A stretch of 57,544 bases of DNA from Porphyromonadaceae bacterium COT-184 OH4590 (GCA_000768855.1 JRAN01000012.1:197407-254950), one strand, 5' to 3'; numbered from the stretch's first letter, positions 9,589-17,328 are shown. Numbers and translations are program-made. Notes: generated by a model from the letters alone, not told the origin.

Positions 9589-10077
9589 TTATTTTAGATT
9601 CTTCATCGCATTCATTAATGTCGTATAGATATCGCTTGGCTTACTATTATGCCAATCAGTATTAGATTTATTCTCAGAAAGTTTATCTGCAACTTTTTCA
9701 TATAGCCACCAAATGTTACCAAATGGGTCTTTTAATCTCGCTAATTTTAGCCCATTGTAAAAGTCGCTCAATTCTGTAATAATTTCTGCTTTTTCTGCTT
9801 TGGCTTTTTCGAGAATTTGTTGTGCATTATCAACATAAATTTGCAGAAATGCAGGTGTAAAAGGCCAGTTTCCTTTTGAGTCAGCCAATAGAATCATTGA
9901 ATCTCCAATTTGGATTTCTGCGTGAATCAGTGTCCCATCTCTATCAGGAGTTCTTACTTGTTTATTCTCCTTCCCATCAAATACCTTTTCAACAAAGTCT
10001 ATAAACTTGGCAGCACCTCCTTTTATAATTACGAAAGGATTTACCTTGTTGTAATGAGGAATTTCTTTTCTTTCCAT
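9589..10077 (-). CDS. VOC-family (glyoxalase/PhnB-like) protein
   Basis: This 162-residue VOC-fold protein is a paralogue of the one at 8777-9307. Both share the KFIDFVEKVFDGKENK-type first helix, LQIYVDNAQQILEKAKAEKA, and LARLKDPFGNIWWLYE, and both end in AMKNL/AMKKL. Metal-ligand positions cannot be fixed without a structure. It is transcribed toward the AraC remnant, with the intact AraC regulator 151 bp upstream on the same strand, a layout that suggests regulation of VOC genes by AraC proteins (inference). Confidence 0.85.
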   Translation of the reverse strand: MERKEIPHYNKVNPFVIIKGGAAKFIDFVEKVFDGKENKQVRTPDRDGTLIHAEIQIGDSMILLADSKGNWPFTPAFLQIYVDNAQQILEKAKAEKAEIITELSDFYNGLKLARLKDPFGNIWWLYEKVADKLSENKSNTDWHNSKPSDIYTTLMNAMKNLK

Positions 10078-10228
10078 AATTGAAATTATCTATTTTGTTA
10101 TTTAATTTAGTGATGTCGATTTTCTTACAACAGCTTCTAAAATACGAATATACAAAAACTAATTATATTTTTATTTTTTTGCAAAATTGCATATTATCTG
10201 CAAAATTGGATTGTACCGAAACGACTTT

Positions 10229-10999
10229 TTAGATTTTCTGAAATAATTGCAAAGGCGAAAGGTTCGTAAACTCCTTGAAATTTCGATTGAAATGCGCCTG
10301 GTCGTAGTAGCCGAATCGGTAGGCGATTTCGGTAAGGTTTTCTTTATTTTTAGTATGTTGTAAATATCGAAATACTTGTTCAAATCGTTTGATTTTGATA
10401 TATTTCCGCAAGGAAAAACCAGTAAACTCCTTAAAATTTCGCTCAAATTGCCGTTGAGAAAGGCAAATATCTTTAGTAGAAATATCGGGGCTTAGGAAAT
10501 TGGTTTTTGATAGCCATTTTTCAACAGATTGATATTTCAGAGGCAAATCCGTTGCTTTTTGCATCAAAAAGTTTAAAAAAAGGCTTACAGCTTCAGTCAA
10601 TGTTTTGGAATTGAGCATTTTTTCTGTAAGTAGTTTGCCCTCATAACCAAACAAATCCTGCAAAGAGATGCGTTGTCCACTCAATGCAGTTGCAGGGATG
10701 TTGTGAGTCAACAGAAAGACAGACGGACGCACCCGAACCCCAAAAAGTTTGGCTTTGGGAAAAACAGCCTCATAATTATCAAATACAATTTTTTGACCGA
10801 AAATCATTCCACTTTCGGATAATTCTTCCCGGTTTTGAGTGTTTTTCACTGTCCCTTCACAAAAGAAAACCAAATCGGTAAGCGTGGATGCAGGCGAAAA
10901 ATACCGAAAATATTCATCGGTCTCCGCTACCCAAAAATACTCTATATATTTCCGTAAAAATGCGTTGGGTTTAATGATTTGATATTTTGTAGCCACCAT
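10229..10999 (-). CDS. AraC-family transcriptional regulator
   Basis: This 256-residue protein has an N-terminal sensing domain, beginning MVATKYQIIKPNAFLRKYIE as in DUF6597-type regulators, and a C-terminal double helix-turn-helix at about residues 160-256 (LSQRQFERNFKEFTGFSLRK, then LTEIAYRFGYYDQAHFNRNF). It should bind DNA in response to an unknown ligand. A promoter with near-consensus spacing precedes it. The last residues match those of the remnant at 9379-9540, which shows a past AraC-VOC duplication here. Confidence 0.93.
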   Translation of the reverse strand: MVATKYQIIKPNAFLRKYIEYFWVAETDEYFRYFSPASTLTDLVFFCEGTVKNTQNREELSESGMIFGQKIVFDNYEAVFPKAKLFGVRVRPSVFLLTHNIPATALSGQRISLQDLFGYEGKLLTEKMLNSKTLTEAVSLFLNFLMQKATDLPLKYQSVEKWLSKTNFLSPDISTKDICLSQRQFERNFKEFTGFSLRKYIKIKRFEQVFRYLQHTKNKENLTEIAYRFGYYDQAHFNRNFKEFTNLSPLQLFQKI

Positions 11000-11015
11000 T
11001 CAAGATGCTTTTTCG

Positions 11016-11046
11016 CAAAGTTAGAAATTTTTCTATGTTTTTCAAG
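11016..11046 (-). promoter_or_regulatory. Promoter of the AraC gene
   Basis: On the minus strand a CTTG (-33-like, 11043-11046) is separated by 19 nt from TAACTTTG (11016-11023), close to the Bacteroidetes pattern TTTG-N19-21-TAnnTTTG, just upstream of the ATG at 10999. Confidence 0.55.
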
Positions 11047-11174
11047 ATTTCACAAATAAGGAACAATGTATTTTATTCCTTATTTAATTGTGGGCGATGA
11101 TGTTGTTTTTTTTATTGCGCAGAGGATTAAAAAATATGAATCATGAGTTACGGATTATGAGTTATGGCGTGTGT

Positions 11175-11202
11175 GTAGATACGCAATGAATTGCGTATCT
11201 AC
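11175..11202. repeat. Perfect 13-bp inverted repeat with 2-nt loop
   Basis: The arm gtagatacgcaat is followed by ga and its exact reverse complement. This REP-like palindrome lies between the 3' end of the hydrolase gene and the AraC promoter. There is no T-tract on either side, so it is more likely a repeat element than an intrinsic terminator. Confidence 0.6.
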
Positions 11203-11251
11203 AGGGGAAGGGGAATATTAAGGATTTATGTCTTTTATAATTTTTGGACTG

Positions 11252-12232
11252 CTATAAATTCTTCTTAAAAAATGTTTCCAGCTTATCAAACGGAATTACT
11301 CCTGCCTGATTGTCGTAAAAGTCCGTATGGCGGGCATTGGAAATGATAAGCAGTTCCTTATTTTCGCTTCCTACGGATTGGTAGGCATCTTCGCTCATAT
11401 AGCGGGAATGGGCGTTTTCTCCCGCAACGATAAGGGTCGGGACATCTATTTCGTGAGCATACGACAGCAATGGAAAATTTAGAAACGAAAGCAGTGTAGT
11501 GGCTGTCCAAACCTGATTGGAAACCGAACGCTCGTGGAAACCTCTCGGAGTTTTATAAAACTCGATATAATCGTTCAGGAACTGAGGAACTTTATCGGAA
11601 GGAGCGTCTGGCATCGGATAGCCAGGAGCAGGCATTCCCGTTTCGGCATCCGTCCAACGAAGCGCATTGAGCGAACGCTTCATTTCCAGACGCATTTCGG
11701 GTGTGTTACTGTCGAAATATCCTTTGCTAAAGACGCGAGACATATCGTACATTACCATCGTCGCCACCGCCTTTATTCGCGTGTCGATAGCCGTAGCGTT
11801 CAGGGCAAATCCGCCCCAACCGCAGATGCCAATAAGCCCTATTTTTTCTCTGTCCACAAAGGGTTGAAGCCCCAAGCAATCGACCGCAGCCGAAAAGTCT
11901 TCGGTATTGATGTCGGGTGAGGCTACATTGCGAGGTTCGCCACCGCTTTCGCCTGTATAAGAAGGGTCAAAAGCCAAGGTTACAAAACCTCTTTCCGCCA
12001 TCATCTGGGCGTAAAATCCGGAGGCTTGCTCCTTTACCGCTCCGAATCCACCGCAAACGGCAAGAGCTGCAAGTTTCGTGTTCTCGCTGTTTTTCGGAAA
12101 GTACAAATCGCCGACAAGAGCTATGCCGTAGCGATTTCTGAACGTTACTTTTTTATGTTCTACTTTATCACTTTTCGGGAAAATTTTGTCCCAACAATTA
12201 TCGCATATGGATGTTTTTTTGTTTGTGTTCAT
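11252..12232 (-). CDS. Alpha/beta hydrolase with probable cysteine nucleophile
   Basis: This 326-residue alpha/beta hydrolase is of the dienelactone-hydrolase/YcjY-like group. The nucleophile elbow reads GICGWGG at about residue 136, with cysteine where esterases have serine, as seen in that group. The likely acid is in the VPTLIVAGEN strand and the catalytic histidine in NARHTDFYD. An N-terminal SICDNCWDKIF segment with CxxC is an additional oddity that could bind a metal. No signal peptide, so cytoplasmic. It is 43 bp downstream of the CPBP gene on the same strand. Substrate unknown. Confidence 0.85.
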   Translation of the reverse strand: MNTNKKTSICDNCWDKIFPKSDKVEHKKVTFRNRYGIALVGDLYFPKNSENTKLAALAVCGGFGAVKEQASGFYAQMMAERGFVTLAFDPSYTGESGGEPRNVASPDINTEDFSAAVDCLGLQPFVDREKIGLIGICGWGGFALNATAIDTRIKAVATMVMYDMSRVFSKGYFDSNTPEMRLEMKRSLNALRWTDAETGMPAPGYPMPDAPSDKVPQFLNDYIEFYKTPRGFHERSVSNQVWTATTLLSFLNFPLLSYAHEIDVPTLIVAGENAHSRYMSEDAYQSVGSENKELLIISNARHTDFYDNQAGVIPFDKLETFFKKNL

Positions 12233-12275
12233 ATTGCTGAAATTTTAGTTTTATAATTAATTCATTTAAAATCAT

Positions 12276-13103
12276 TTAATTCTTTCTTTTTCGTATTTTT
12301 CTCAAATACAATCCGATACACAGATATATCAATAATGGAACTGCTCCAAATGTTGGCGAAATGAGTAGCGTTTTGTCGGGTGGAATTGTTGCGAATCCTT
12401 CGGAAATTAGCGGGTTGAGAGCGTCTTCCATCGTGTGCATCAAAATGACCACCCACAGTGAACGCGAAAGGAAAAAGACTTCAGTGTACATAATCGTCCA
12501 AATGCCGACCACCACAAAGCCGTAAACGAAAAGCCAAAATCCGCCATAAGGAAAGAATTGTGACAGATAGCCGTCTTCCAAAAACACCAGATAATAAGGA
12601 GCGTGCCAAGTCTGCCAAACCAACGCTACCACCAGATAAATCAACCATTCGTTTTTGGTAAGTTGCTCCATTTTTAGGGTGAGATAGCCTCTCCAAACTG
12701 ATTCTTCAAAGATATTTTTGATAAGTTCGGGCAGAAAAGCGATTGCCAATATCGGCAAATAGGCTGTAAAACTAAACTTGCCCACATCTGCCCAACCCAG
12801 CATTTGCCCTATGCAAAGCGTTATACCGATAACCACCGGATAAACTGCAAAGGCAAATAAATACCAACGGGCGTTTTGCTTGAAATTCGGTTTCAGGGGA
12901 ATGTCTTTCCAGCCATCTCCACCGAAGAGGCGAAGCAAAAGCATACACAAAAGCGGTGATGCGATAAAAATCAACGCCCCAAGAGATTCCAAATTGGAAG
13001 GCTGACCAAGTAACTTATCCACCCCTACACCCACCCAACCGCAAGTGATAGCCACCAAGCTGAATAGAGCAACATTTCTGAAAGTTTTTGATTTGGTGTT
13101 CAT
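12276..13103 (-). CDS. CPBP-family intramembrane glutamic protease (CAAX-type)
   Basis: This 275-residue polytopic membrane protein has about seven hydrophobic segments and the ABI/CPBP motifs: EESVWRGYL (EExxxR), WQTWHAPYYL (first His region) and VVILMHTMEDAL (HxxxD-like). Members cleave membrane substrates or serve in bacteriocin self-immunity. Which applies here cannot be told. It belongs to a minus-strand run with the hydrolase downstream and the TPR gene 59 bp upstream. Confidence 0.88.
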   Translation of the reverse strand: MNTKSKTFRNVALFSLVAITCGWVGVGVDKLLGQPSNLESLGALIFIASPLLCMLLLRLFGGDGWKDIPLKPNFKQNARWYLFAFAVYPVVIGITLCIGQMLGWADVGKFSFTAYLPILAIAFLPELIKNIFEESVWRGYLTLKMEQLTKNEWLIYLVVALVWQTWHAPYYLVFLEDGYLSQFFPYGGFWLFVYGFVVVGIWTIMYTEVFFLSRSLWVVILMHTMEDALNPLISEGFATIPPDKTLLISPTFGAVPLLIYLCIGLYLRKIRKRKN

Positions 13104-13162
13104 ATTGTTAAAATTGAATTATTCTAAAAGTAAATCAACAGATAAAGGTATTTTATATATTT

Positions 13163-13873
13163 TTATTTCTTTAAAAGCTTGTTTTTCAGTTTTTCACTGC
13201 GTTTTCGTCCTGCTTCATAGTGAGGGTCTAAGGCAATGGCTTTATCTAAATAGCTAAGTGCCTGTGTTCTATGCCTTTTGCCTTGATGTTGTTTTGCCCA
13301 AGCCCAATAGACGAAACTCATCACTTTCCAGTTCGCAAAATTCGGGTTTTCAGCGTTTTTGTCTATAATAGACTGAAAATCTTTCTTTGCAAGTTTTCTT
13401 TTTGTAAAATAAAAGAATGGCAAGTTTTCTGCTACGCTACCACGCATAAATTCAGGCAGATAGTGAATTTTTCCATATTGTTGTATGGCTTGGTCAAATA
13501 GCTGAAAAGATTTGCCGATAAGCCCCAATTTCATTTTTTCGGAAGCCACAAGCGACAATGCAGAAGCCCGATACGATAGGATAAATGGCTGTAATTCAGG
13601 CTGGGTTTTCTCAACAAATTCGTTCAAAATATCATAACTCTTTTGTGCAAATCCTTTAAATTCTTTGGAAAAAAATCCCAAGTTGAGAGCAACTTCGTGG
13701 TAAATAATTCCCAATCGAATCTTATTGAATTCGGTTGGTTTTTTGTTAAAATCCGATTCCACTTCTGCGAGTTTTTGTTTAAGAAGTTCGGTATCAATGA
13801 ACTCCATCACATCGTCTAAGCGAGTTTCAAACGCTTTTACTTTGTTAAAATCAAGTATTTGTAAATTATTCAT
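13163..13873 (-). CDS. Hypothetical TPR-like helical repeat protein
   Basis: This 236-residue protein has no signal peptide and is helical throughout. The C-terminal segment ALSYLDKAIALDPHYEAGRK is a clear tetratricopeptide unit. Earlier segments (IRLGIIYHEVALNLGFFSKE and AQKSYDILNEF) also have TPR spacing. Such proteins scaffold protein contacts. No partner can be assigned. It lies 32 bp downstream of the small membrane-protein gene on the same strand. Confidence 0.75.
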   Translation of the reverse strand: MNNLQILDFNKVKAFETRLDDVMEFIDTELLKQKLAEVESDFNKKPTEFNKIRLGIIYHEVALNLGFFSKEFKGFAQKSYDILNEFVEKTQPELQPFILSYRASALSLVASEKMKLGLIGKSFQLFDQAIQQYGKIHYLPEFMRGSVAENLPFFYFTKRKLAKKDFQSIIDKNAENPNFANWKVMSFVYWAWAKQHQGKRHRTQALSYLDKAIALDPHYEAGRKRSEKLKNKLLKK

Positions 13874-13887
13874 ATCTGTAAATTTTA

Positions 13888-13917
13888 ATTATTCTAAAAT
13901 CTGTTTTACTTTTTCTT
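13888..13917. repeat. 30-bp direct repeat, copy 1
   Basis: Identical to 15074-15103. On the minus strand it reads, in a frame other than that of the overlapping membrane-protein gene, EKVKQILE-stop, which is the C-terminus of the TetR regulator encoded at 15075-15599. Confidence 0.8.
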
Positions 13918-14556
13918 TATTAGATAAATTCCCGAAGCAATTCCCCATAGCAATAAACTAATAATTGCTACCAAAGCCAATGGAATAAAAATTTCAGAAG
14001 CATAATATGTTCCAACAATCTGTAAAGGCACAGCTGCGATAGCCAATGCTGTAACCAAAGACGAACTAATGATACGTGAAAAAATAAGGATAAATAGAGC
14101 CAATATCAGCATCAACCAATGAATGCCAGCAAAAACTTGACTGGCGGTCATCACAGCCATTTCACCAGTAACAGTCGGTAAGCCGTTGACTGGATAAACC
14201 AAGCGTCCTAAAGGCAAAACAACCCCAGTAGTTGTGCCAATAGTCAAAGTAATAGTAATCATCATAGCCAAACTGCTATTGATAGGTTGTTGTTTCTTAA
14301 TTCGTCCGTAAAGTAACAGGGTAGCAGTCAAAATTACAGGTGTGGCAAAAGCAAGCAACTCATCTGCCACCTGCAACCATAACAGATTTTGTGTTACCCA
14401 ATTTTTAACACCAACAGCATCTGCCGACGGCATTGGCAAAGTTAGTGCCACTATCAGCAATGATACAGCCAATAAGCAAAAACCAACTATCAGCAACCAA
14501 CCACTAATGATGAAAATTCTATTTGATTTTAATGTATTTAGTACCATAAATTTCAC
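13906..14556 (-). CDS. Small polytopic membrane protein, unknown function
   Basis: This 216-residue protein has six hydrophobic helices, starting at about residues 15, 60, 90, 130, 155 and 185. I recognise no named family. It ends GIYLIKKK, and its last codons overlap a 30-bp sequence that is repeated exactly at the end of the TetR gene 1.2 kb away, so the present C-terminus may have been created by a recombination event. The ATG at 14556 gives a short cytoplasmic tail before the first helix. Confidence 0.75.
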   Translation of the reverse strand: MKFMVLNTLKSNRIFIISGWLLIVGFCLLAVSLLIVALTLPMPSADAVGVKNWVTQNLLWLQVADELLAFATPVILTATLLLYGRIKKQQPINSSLAMMITITLTIGTTTGVVLPLGRLVYPVNGLPTVTGEMAVMTASQVFAGIHWLMLILALFILIFSRIISSSLVTALAIAAVPLQIVGTYYASEIFIPLALVAIISLLLWGIASGIYLIKKK

Positions 14557-14626
14557 GAATTATAAAAATCTTAAATTACGACAGAATTATAGCTATTCTT
14601 TATTAAATATACCAAGAAGCAAATCA

Positions 14627-15046
14627 TCACAAAACCAAATTATCATTTTCATCAAATTCCCAATAAGGATTGTAGGCAACTTCAAACAGGTAGCCGTCCA
14701 AATCTTTGAAATAGCCACTATATCCGCCCCAATACACTTTTTGAGCAGGTTTTACGATGGTTGCCCCCAACTGAGCTACTTTCTGTAATACTTCATCTAC
14801 CTCTTCTTCCGATTTTGCATTGAACGAAATCGTTAGTCCTGAAAATGAGGAACTTTCATAGGGCAAAGTAGTGTCTTCTTCTAAATCTTTTAAGGGATGC
14901 AACCCCAAAACAATGCCTTCGAGCGGAAACAAAGCGTATTCATCTAAGCTCTGTACAGACTTTTTCCAGCCTAAATTTTCGTAAAAGTTCAACGATTTTT
15001 CAAAATCACGAACCCCCAATGTAATTAAATTCAATTTTTGTCTCAT
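14627..15046 (-). CDS. VOC-family protein (glyoxalase/bleomycin-resistance fold)
   Basis: This 139-residue VOC protein differs from the two PhnB-like ones: it opens MRQKLNLITLGVRDFEKSLNFYEN and has the FKDLDGYLFEVAYNP ending typical of glyoxalase-like members. Single-domain proteins of this kind act as metal-dependent lyases, dioxygenases or drug-binding proteins. It lies 28 bp downstream of the TetR gene on the same strand, so the TetR protein probably regulates it together with itself. Confidence 0.9.
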   Translation of the reverse strand: MRQKLNLITLGVRDFEKSLNFYENLGWKKSVQSLDEYALFPLEGIVLGLHPLKDLEEDTTLPYESSSFSGLTISFNAKSEEEVDEVLQKVAQLGATIVKPAQKVYWGGYSGYFKDLDGYLFEVAYNPYWEFDENDNLVL

Positions 15047-15073
15047 TTTTTACAATATTTTATTAAAATTTGG

Positions 15074-15103
15074 ATTATTCTAAAATCTGTTTTACTTTTT
15101 CTT
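15074..15103. repeat. 30-bp direct repeat, copy 2
   Basis: Identical to 13888-13917. Here it encodes the last codons and stop of the TetR regulator, so this is the likely source copy. The two copies bracket the membrane-protein and VOC genes. Confidence 0.8.
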
Positions 15104-15599
15104 CGTCATAGACAAATAGCCCTGTGGCTACCAGTGAAGCTATACCGTGAGCCAACATCCACGATTTAGCGATAATGTTCTTTACGCCTTCGTCGGATAA
15201 TTGTCGGTATTCTTCTGAATTTTTCATTATGTTTACTATTTGCTGACTTTCCGGAAAAATGTCTGTAAGTTTTATATTCATAATGTTGTCCATATAGAAA
15301 GCCTTAAATAAAGTAGGTTCTGTATGAGCCATTTGCACATATCCCAATCCTAAATCAAGGAAAGAGTTTCCTGTTTTTGAATAGCCCAACATTGTGTTTT
15401 GTAAGTGAATAAGAGCTTTTTGGCAGACTTCGGCTTTGAGGTCGTCCATATTTTTGTATGTCCAATAAATGGGCTGTGTGGAACAACCGATTTTTTTGGC
15501 AATGTTTCGGGCAGAAAGCACCGCAACCCCTTCTTTTCGAACCATTTCAAAGGAAGTTTCAATGATAATTTCTTTCGTTATTGTCGTTGTTTTAGGCAT
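15075..15599 (-). CDS. TetR/AcrR-family transcriptional regulator
   Basis: This 174-residue protein has an N-terminal TetR helix-turn-helix: IIETSFEMVRKEGVAVLSAR, then AKKIGCSTQPIYWTYKNMDD at about residues 28-50. The C-terminal ligand domain is of the WHG type (AKSWMLAHGIASLVATGLF). It represses target genes until a small ligand binds. A perfect inverted repeat lies just upstream, between the -7 box and the ATG, as expected for autoregulation. Downstream and on the same strand is a VOC gene, a frequent pairing in detoxification cassettes. Confidence 0.93.
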   Translation of the reverse strand: MPKTTTITKEIIIETSFEMVRKEGVAVLSARNIAKKIGCSTQPIYWTYKNMDDLKAEVCQKALIHLQNTMLGYSKTGNSFLDLGLGYVQMAHTEPTLFKAFYMDNIMNIKLTDIFPESQQIVNIMKNSEEYRQLSDEGVKNIIAKSWMLAHGIASLVATGLFVYDEEKVKQILE

Positions 15600-15622
15600 A
15601 ATATTATTTTATAACATATATT

Positions 15623-15640
15623 ATATAACTATTGTTATAT
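15623..15640. promoter_or_regulatory. Putative TetR operator (inverted repeat)
   Basis: Arms ATATAAC and GTTATAT with a TATT spacer make a perfect 7-bp inverted repeat, located between the minus-strand -7 box (15647-15654) and the TetR start codon at 15599. Position and symmetry fit an autoregulatory operator. Confidence 0.6.
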
Positions 15641-15646
15641 TTATTG

Positions 15647-15654
15647 CAAAGGTA
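15647..15654 (-). promoter_or_regulatory. Putative -7 box of the TetR gene
   Basis: TACCTTTG on the minus strand fits TAnnTTTG. The predicted start of transcription falls at the edge of the inverted repeat at 15623-15640. Confidence 0.5.
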
Positions 15655-15751
15655 ATATGTTTTTTTGAATAGACAAATTTTAAAAGAAAAAAGAACGCAA
15701 TTTTATTCCTTTAATCTTGAAATCTTATAAGTTATGTTCTTTCTAAACCAA

Positions 15752-15777
15752 AAAACGCCCCAATTAAGGAGCGTTTT
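15752..15777 (-). terminator. Imperfect hairpin with T-tract
   Basis: aaaaaacgcccc and ggagcgttttt pair with one mismatch around a short loop. On the minus strand a run of T follows. It lies downstream of the broken secreted-protein gene and would once have ended its transcript. Confidence 0.5.
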
Positions 15778-15864
15778 TATATCTTTTTACTGCGTATCTA
15801 ATCAATTTGTGAATTACGATGTCGATTTTTAGCAACAAGATTGATTATTATAACAATTACTAAT

Positions 15865-16108
15865 ATAACGGGTGTTCCTTTGGCGGGAGTAATTTTTACA
15901 TCATTCAAAGTAAGCGTTTTAGTATTGTTGTCGTAACTGACAGTTCCCGTAATACCGCTTTCTGTAATGTTCGAAGCATTAGTTGATGTAGCCTGTGTCC
16001 CTGCTACATATAAATTGTAGCTGTCTGTGCCTTATTGGCATTCCACCCTGTTGCTGCCAATAAGGCAATCACCGTAAAAAAATAGATTTTTTGTGAATAT
16101 AAGTCCAC
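15865..16108 (-). pseudogene. Decayed secreted/surface protein gene
   Basis: On the minus strand a GTG at 16108 opens a signal peptide (KIYFFTVIALLAATGWNANK, then AQT) that meets a stop after TATIYM. The next frame continues with a recognisable module (YNLYVAGTQATSTNAS, then GTVSYDNNTKTLTLNDVKI) of a type repeated in many Bacteroidetes surface proteins, before dissolving into hydrophobic noise. A frameshift near the TATIYM stop and loss of the 3' part explain this. The gene is dead unless recoding occurs. Confidence 0.75.
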
Positions 16109-16386
16109 GTGTTTATAAATAATTTAATTGTCAATTACAAGTATTTCTGACAAAATCAATAAAAAATATTATAATGTTTGTCAAATTTATAAGATACTTA
16201 CTAATATCGTGAACAAAGATAGAATAAAAAATGGATTTTACCATGTTTGAGTAAGGAAAAAAGGTTTTGATACATAGTGAGATTGCTAAATAAAAAATAA
16301 AATTGTTATAATAGCAGATATTTATATTCGGATAGTCTATGAAAAATTACCGATCTCAATTTTTTTTATAAAAAAAATATATATAT

Positions 16387-16418
16387 TTTGAATATTAAAT
16401 TTTTTTTTATTATCTTTG
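16387..16418 (+). promoter_or_regulatory. Consensus promoter of the DUF2436 gene
   Basis: TTTG (16387-16390), a 20-nt spacer and TATCTTTG (16411-16418) match the Bacteroidetes -33/-7 promoter exactly. Confidence 0.7.
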
Positions 16419-16486
16419 TCCCGAGTATAAATGTGAAAATTAATTAATATAATATGTATTGTTTAACTCAAAAATTTTATAATAAT

Positions 16487-17227
16487 ATGAAAAAGAATTT
16501 AAGAAAAGCGATTGTTGCCATTTGTGGCGCAGTAATGGTGTGCGGATTCGCAAACGCACAAGGAGATGTAACTATTATTCTTGAAGCCCATGATGTATGG
16601 AAAGATGGTTCGGGGTATCAAATGTTACTCGACAAAAACCACAATACATTTGGGACTATTATTCCGGAACAAGGTCCTTTGACCAATGACTGTAATGTCC
16701 CGAGTGATCTGTTCAAAGAGTTCGAATATAAGATTCCTGCCGATGCAGACCCGTCTTGTACTCCTACGCATATGGTTGTAGATGGAGAGGTTTCTATCAA
16801 GATACCTGCCGGTACCTACGACTATGTAATAGCAGCACCGGAGAAAGGTAAAAGAATATGGATAGTTAACGATAAAGGAACAGGTAAGAGTCGTGCAGAC
16901 GATTTCGTATTCGAAGCAGGGAAAACTTACAGATTTTTAGTTAAAATGTTTGGTGGTAATGATGGTGTTGATCTTACTGTAACTGGAGGCACAGGTATAG
17001 CGGAAGTAAAAAGTACTTCGGTTGCTCTGTCTGTATACCCCAATCCTGTCAGTGATATACTGTATCTAACATCGGATAAGCCTGCAAACAGTATAAGAAT
17101 ATATAACATACACGGTCAGGAAGTAATTCACGTTACTGATGCAAACAGCATAAATGTAGCGGATCTGCCCGTAGGTGTATATATTGTAAATGCCGATGGA
17201 AAGATGGCAAGAGTAGTTAAGGAATAA
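16487..17227 (+). CDS. Secreted DUF2436-domain protein with T9SS C-terminal sorting signal
   Basis: The signal peptide MKKNLRKAIVAICGAVMVCG, then FANAQ, argues for the ATG at 16487 rather than 16454. The mature region from GDVTIILEAHDVWKDGSGYQ through DDFVFEAGKTYRFLVKMFGG matches the DUF2436 module I know from the adhesin parts of Porphyromonas gingivalis gingipains and HagA. The last ~75 residues form a type-A T9SS sorting domain (LSVYPNPVSDILYLTSD, IYNIHGQEV, LPVGVYIVNADGKMARVVKE). So this is a single adhesin-type module sent out by type IX secretion, with no protease domain. Ligand unknown. A consensus promoter and its own terminator make it monocistronic. Confidence 0.92.
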   Translation: MKKNLRKAIVAICGAVMVCGFANAQGDVTIILEAHDVWKDGSGYQMLLDKNHNTFGTIIPEQGPLTNDCNVPSDLFKEFEYKIPADADPSCTPTHMVVDGEVSIKIPAGTYDYVIAAPEKGKRIWIVNDKGTGKSRADDFVFEAGKTYRFLVKMFGGNDGVDLTVTGGTGIAEVKSTSVALSVYPNPVSDILYLTSDKPANSIRIYNIHGQEVIHVTDANSINVADLPVGVYIVNADGKMARVVKE

Positions 17228-17278
17228 AGATGATCTGTTTCAGCGTTTAATTGTTGAAATATTTTAACTGAATTGTAA

Positions 17279-17328
17279 CCACAAAAAGATGAGGAATGGC
17301 ATTAGATTGTTCTTCATCTTTTTTGTGG
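17279..17328. terminator. Long stem-loop terminator
   Basis: ccacaaaaagatga pairs with tcatctttttgtgg (one bulged T). Poly-T follows at 17341 and an A-run lies within the left arm. It sits between two convergent genes and may serve both. Confidence 0.7.

Noticed and set aside
10171-10446. 91-codon minus-strand frame overlapping the AraC C-terminus
   Set aside because: Alternative frame of the AraC helix-turn-helix. Composition is that of a shadow frame.
11175-11202. Palindrome as a terminator of the hydrolase gene
   Set aside because: No T-tract on the relevant side, and the two-base loop is too tight for a typical terminator.
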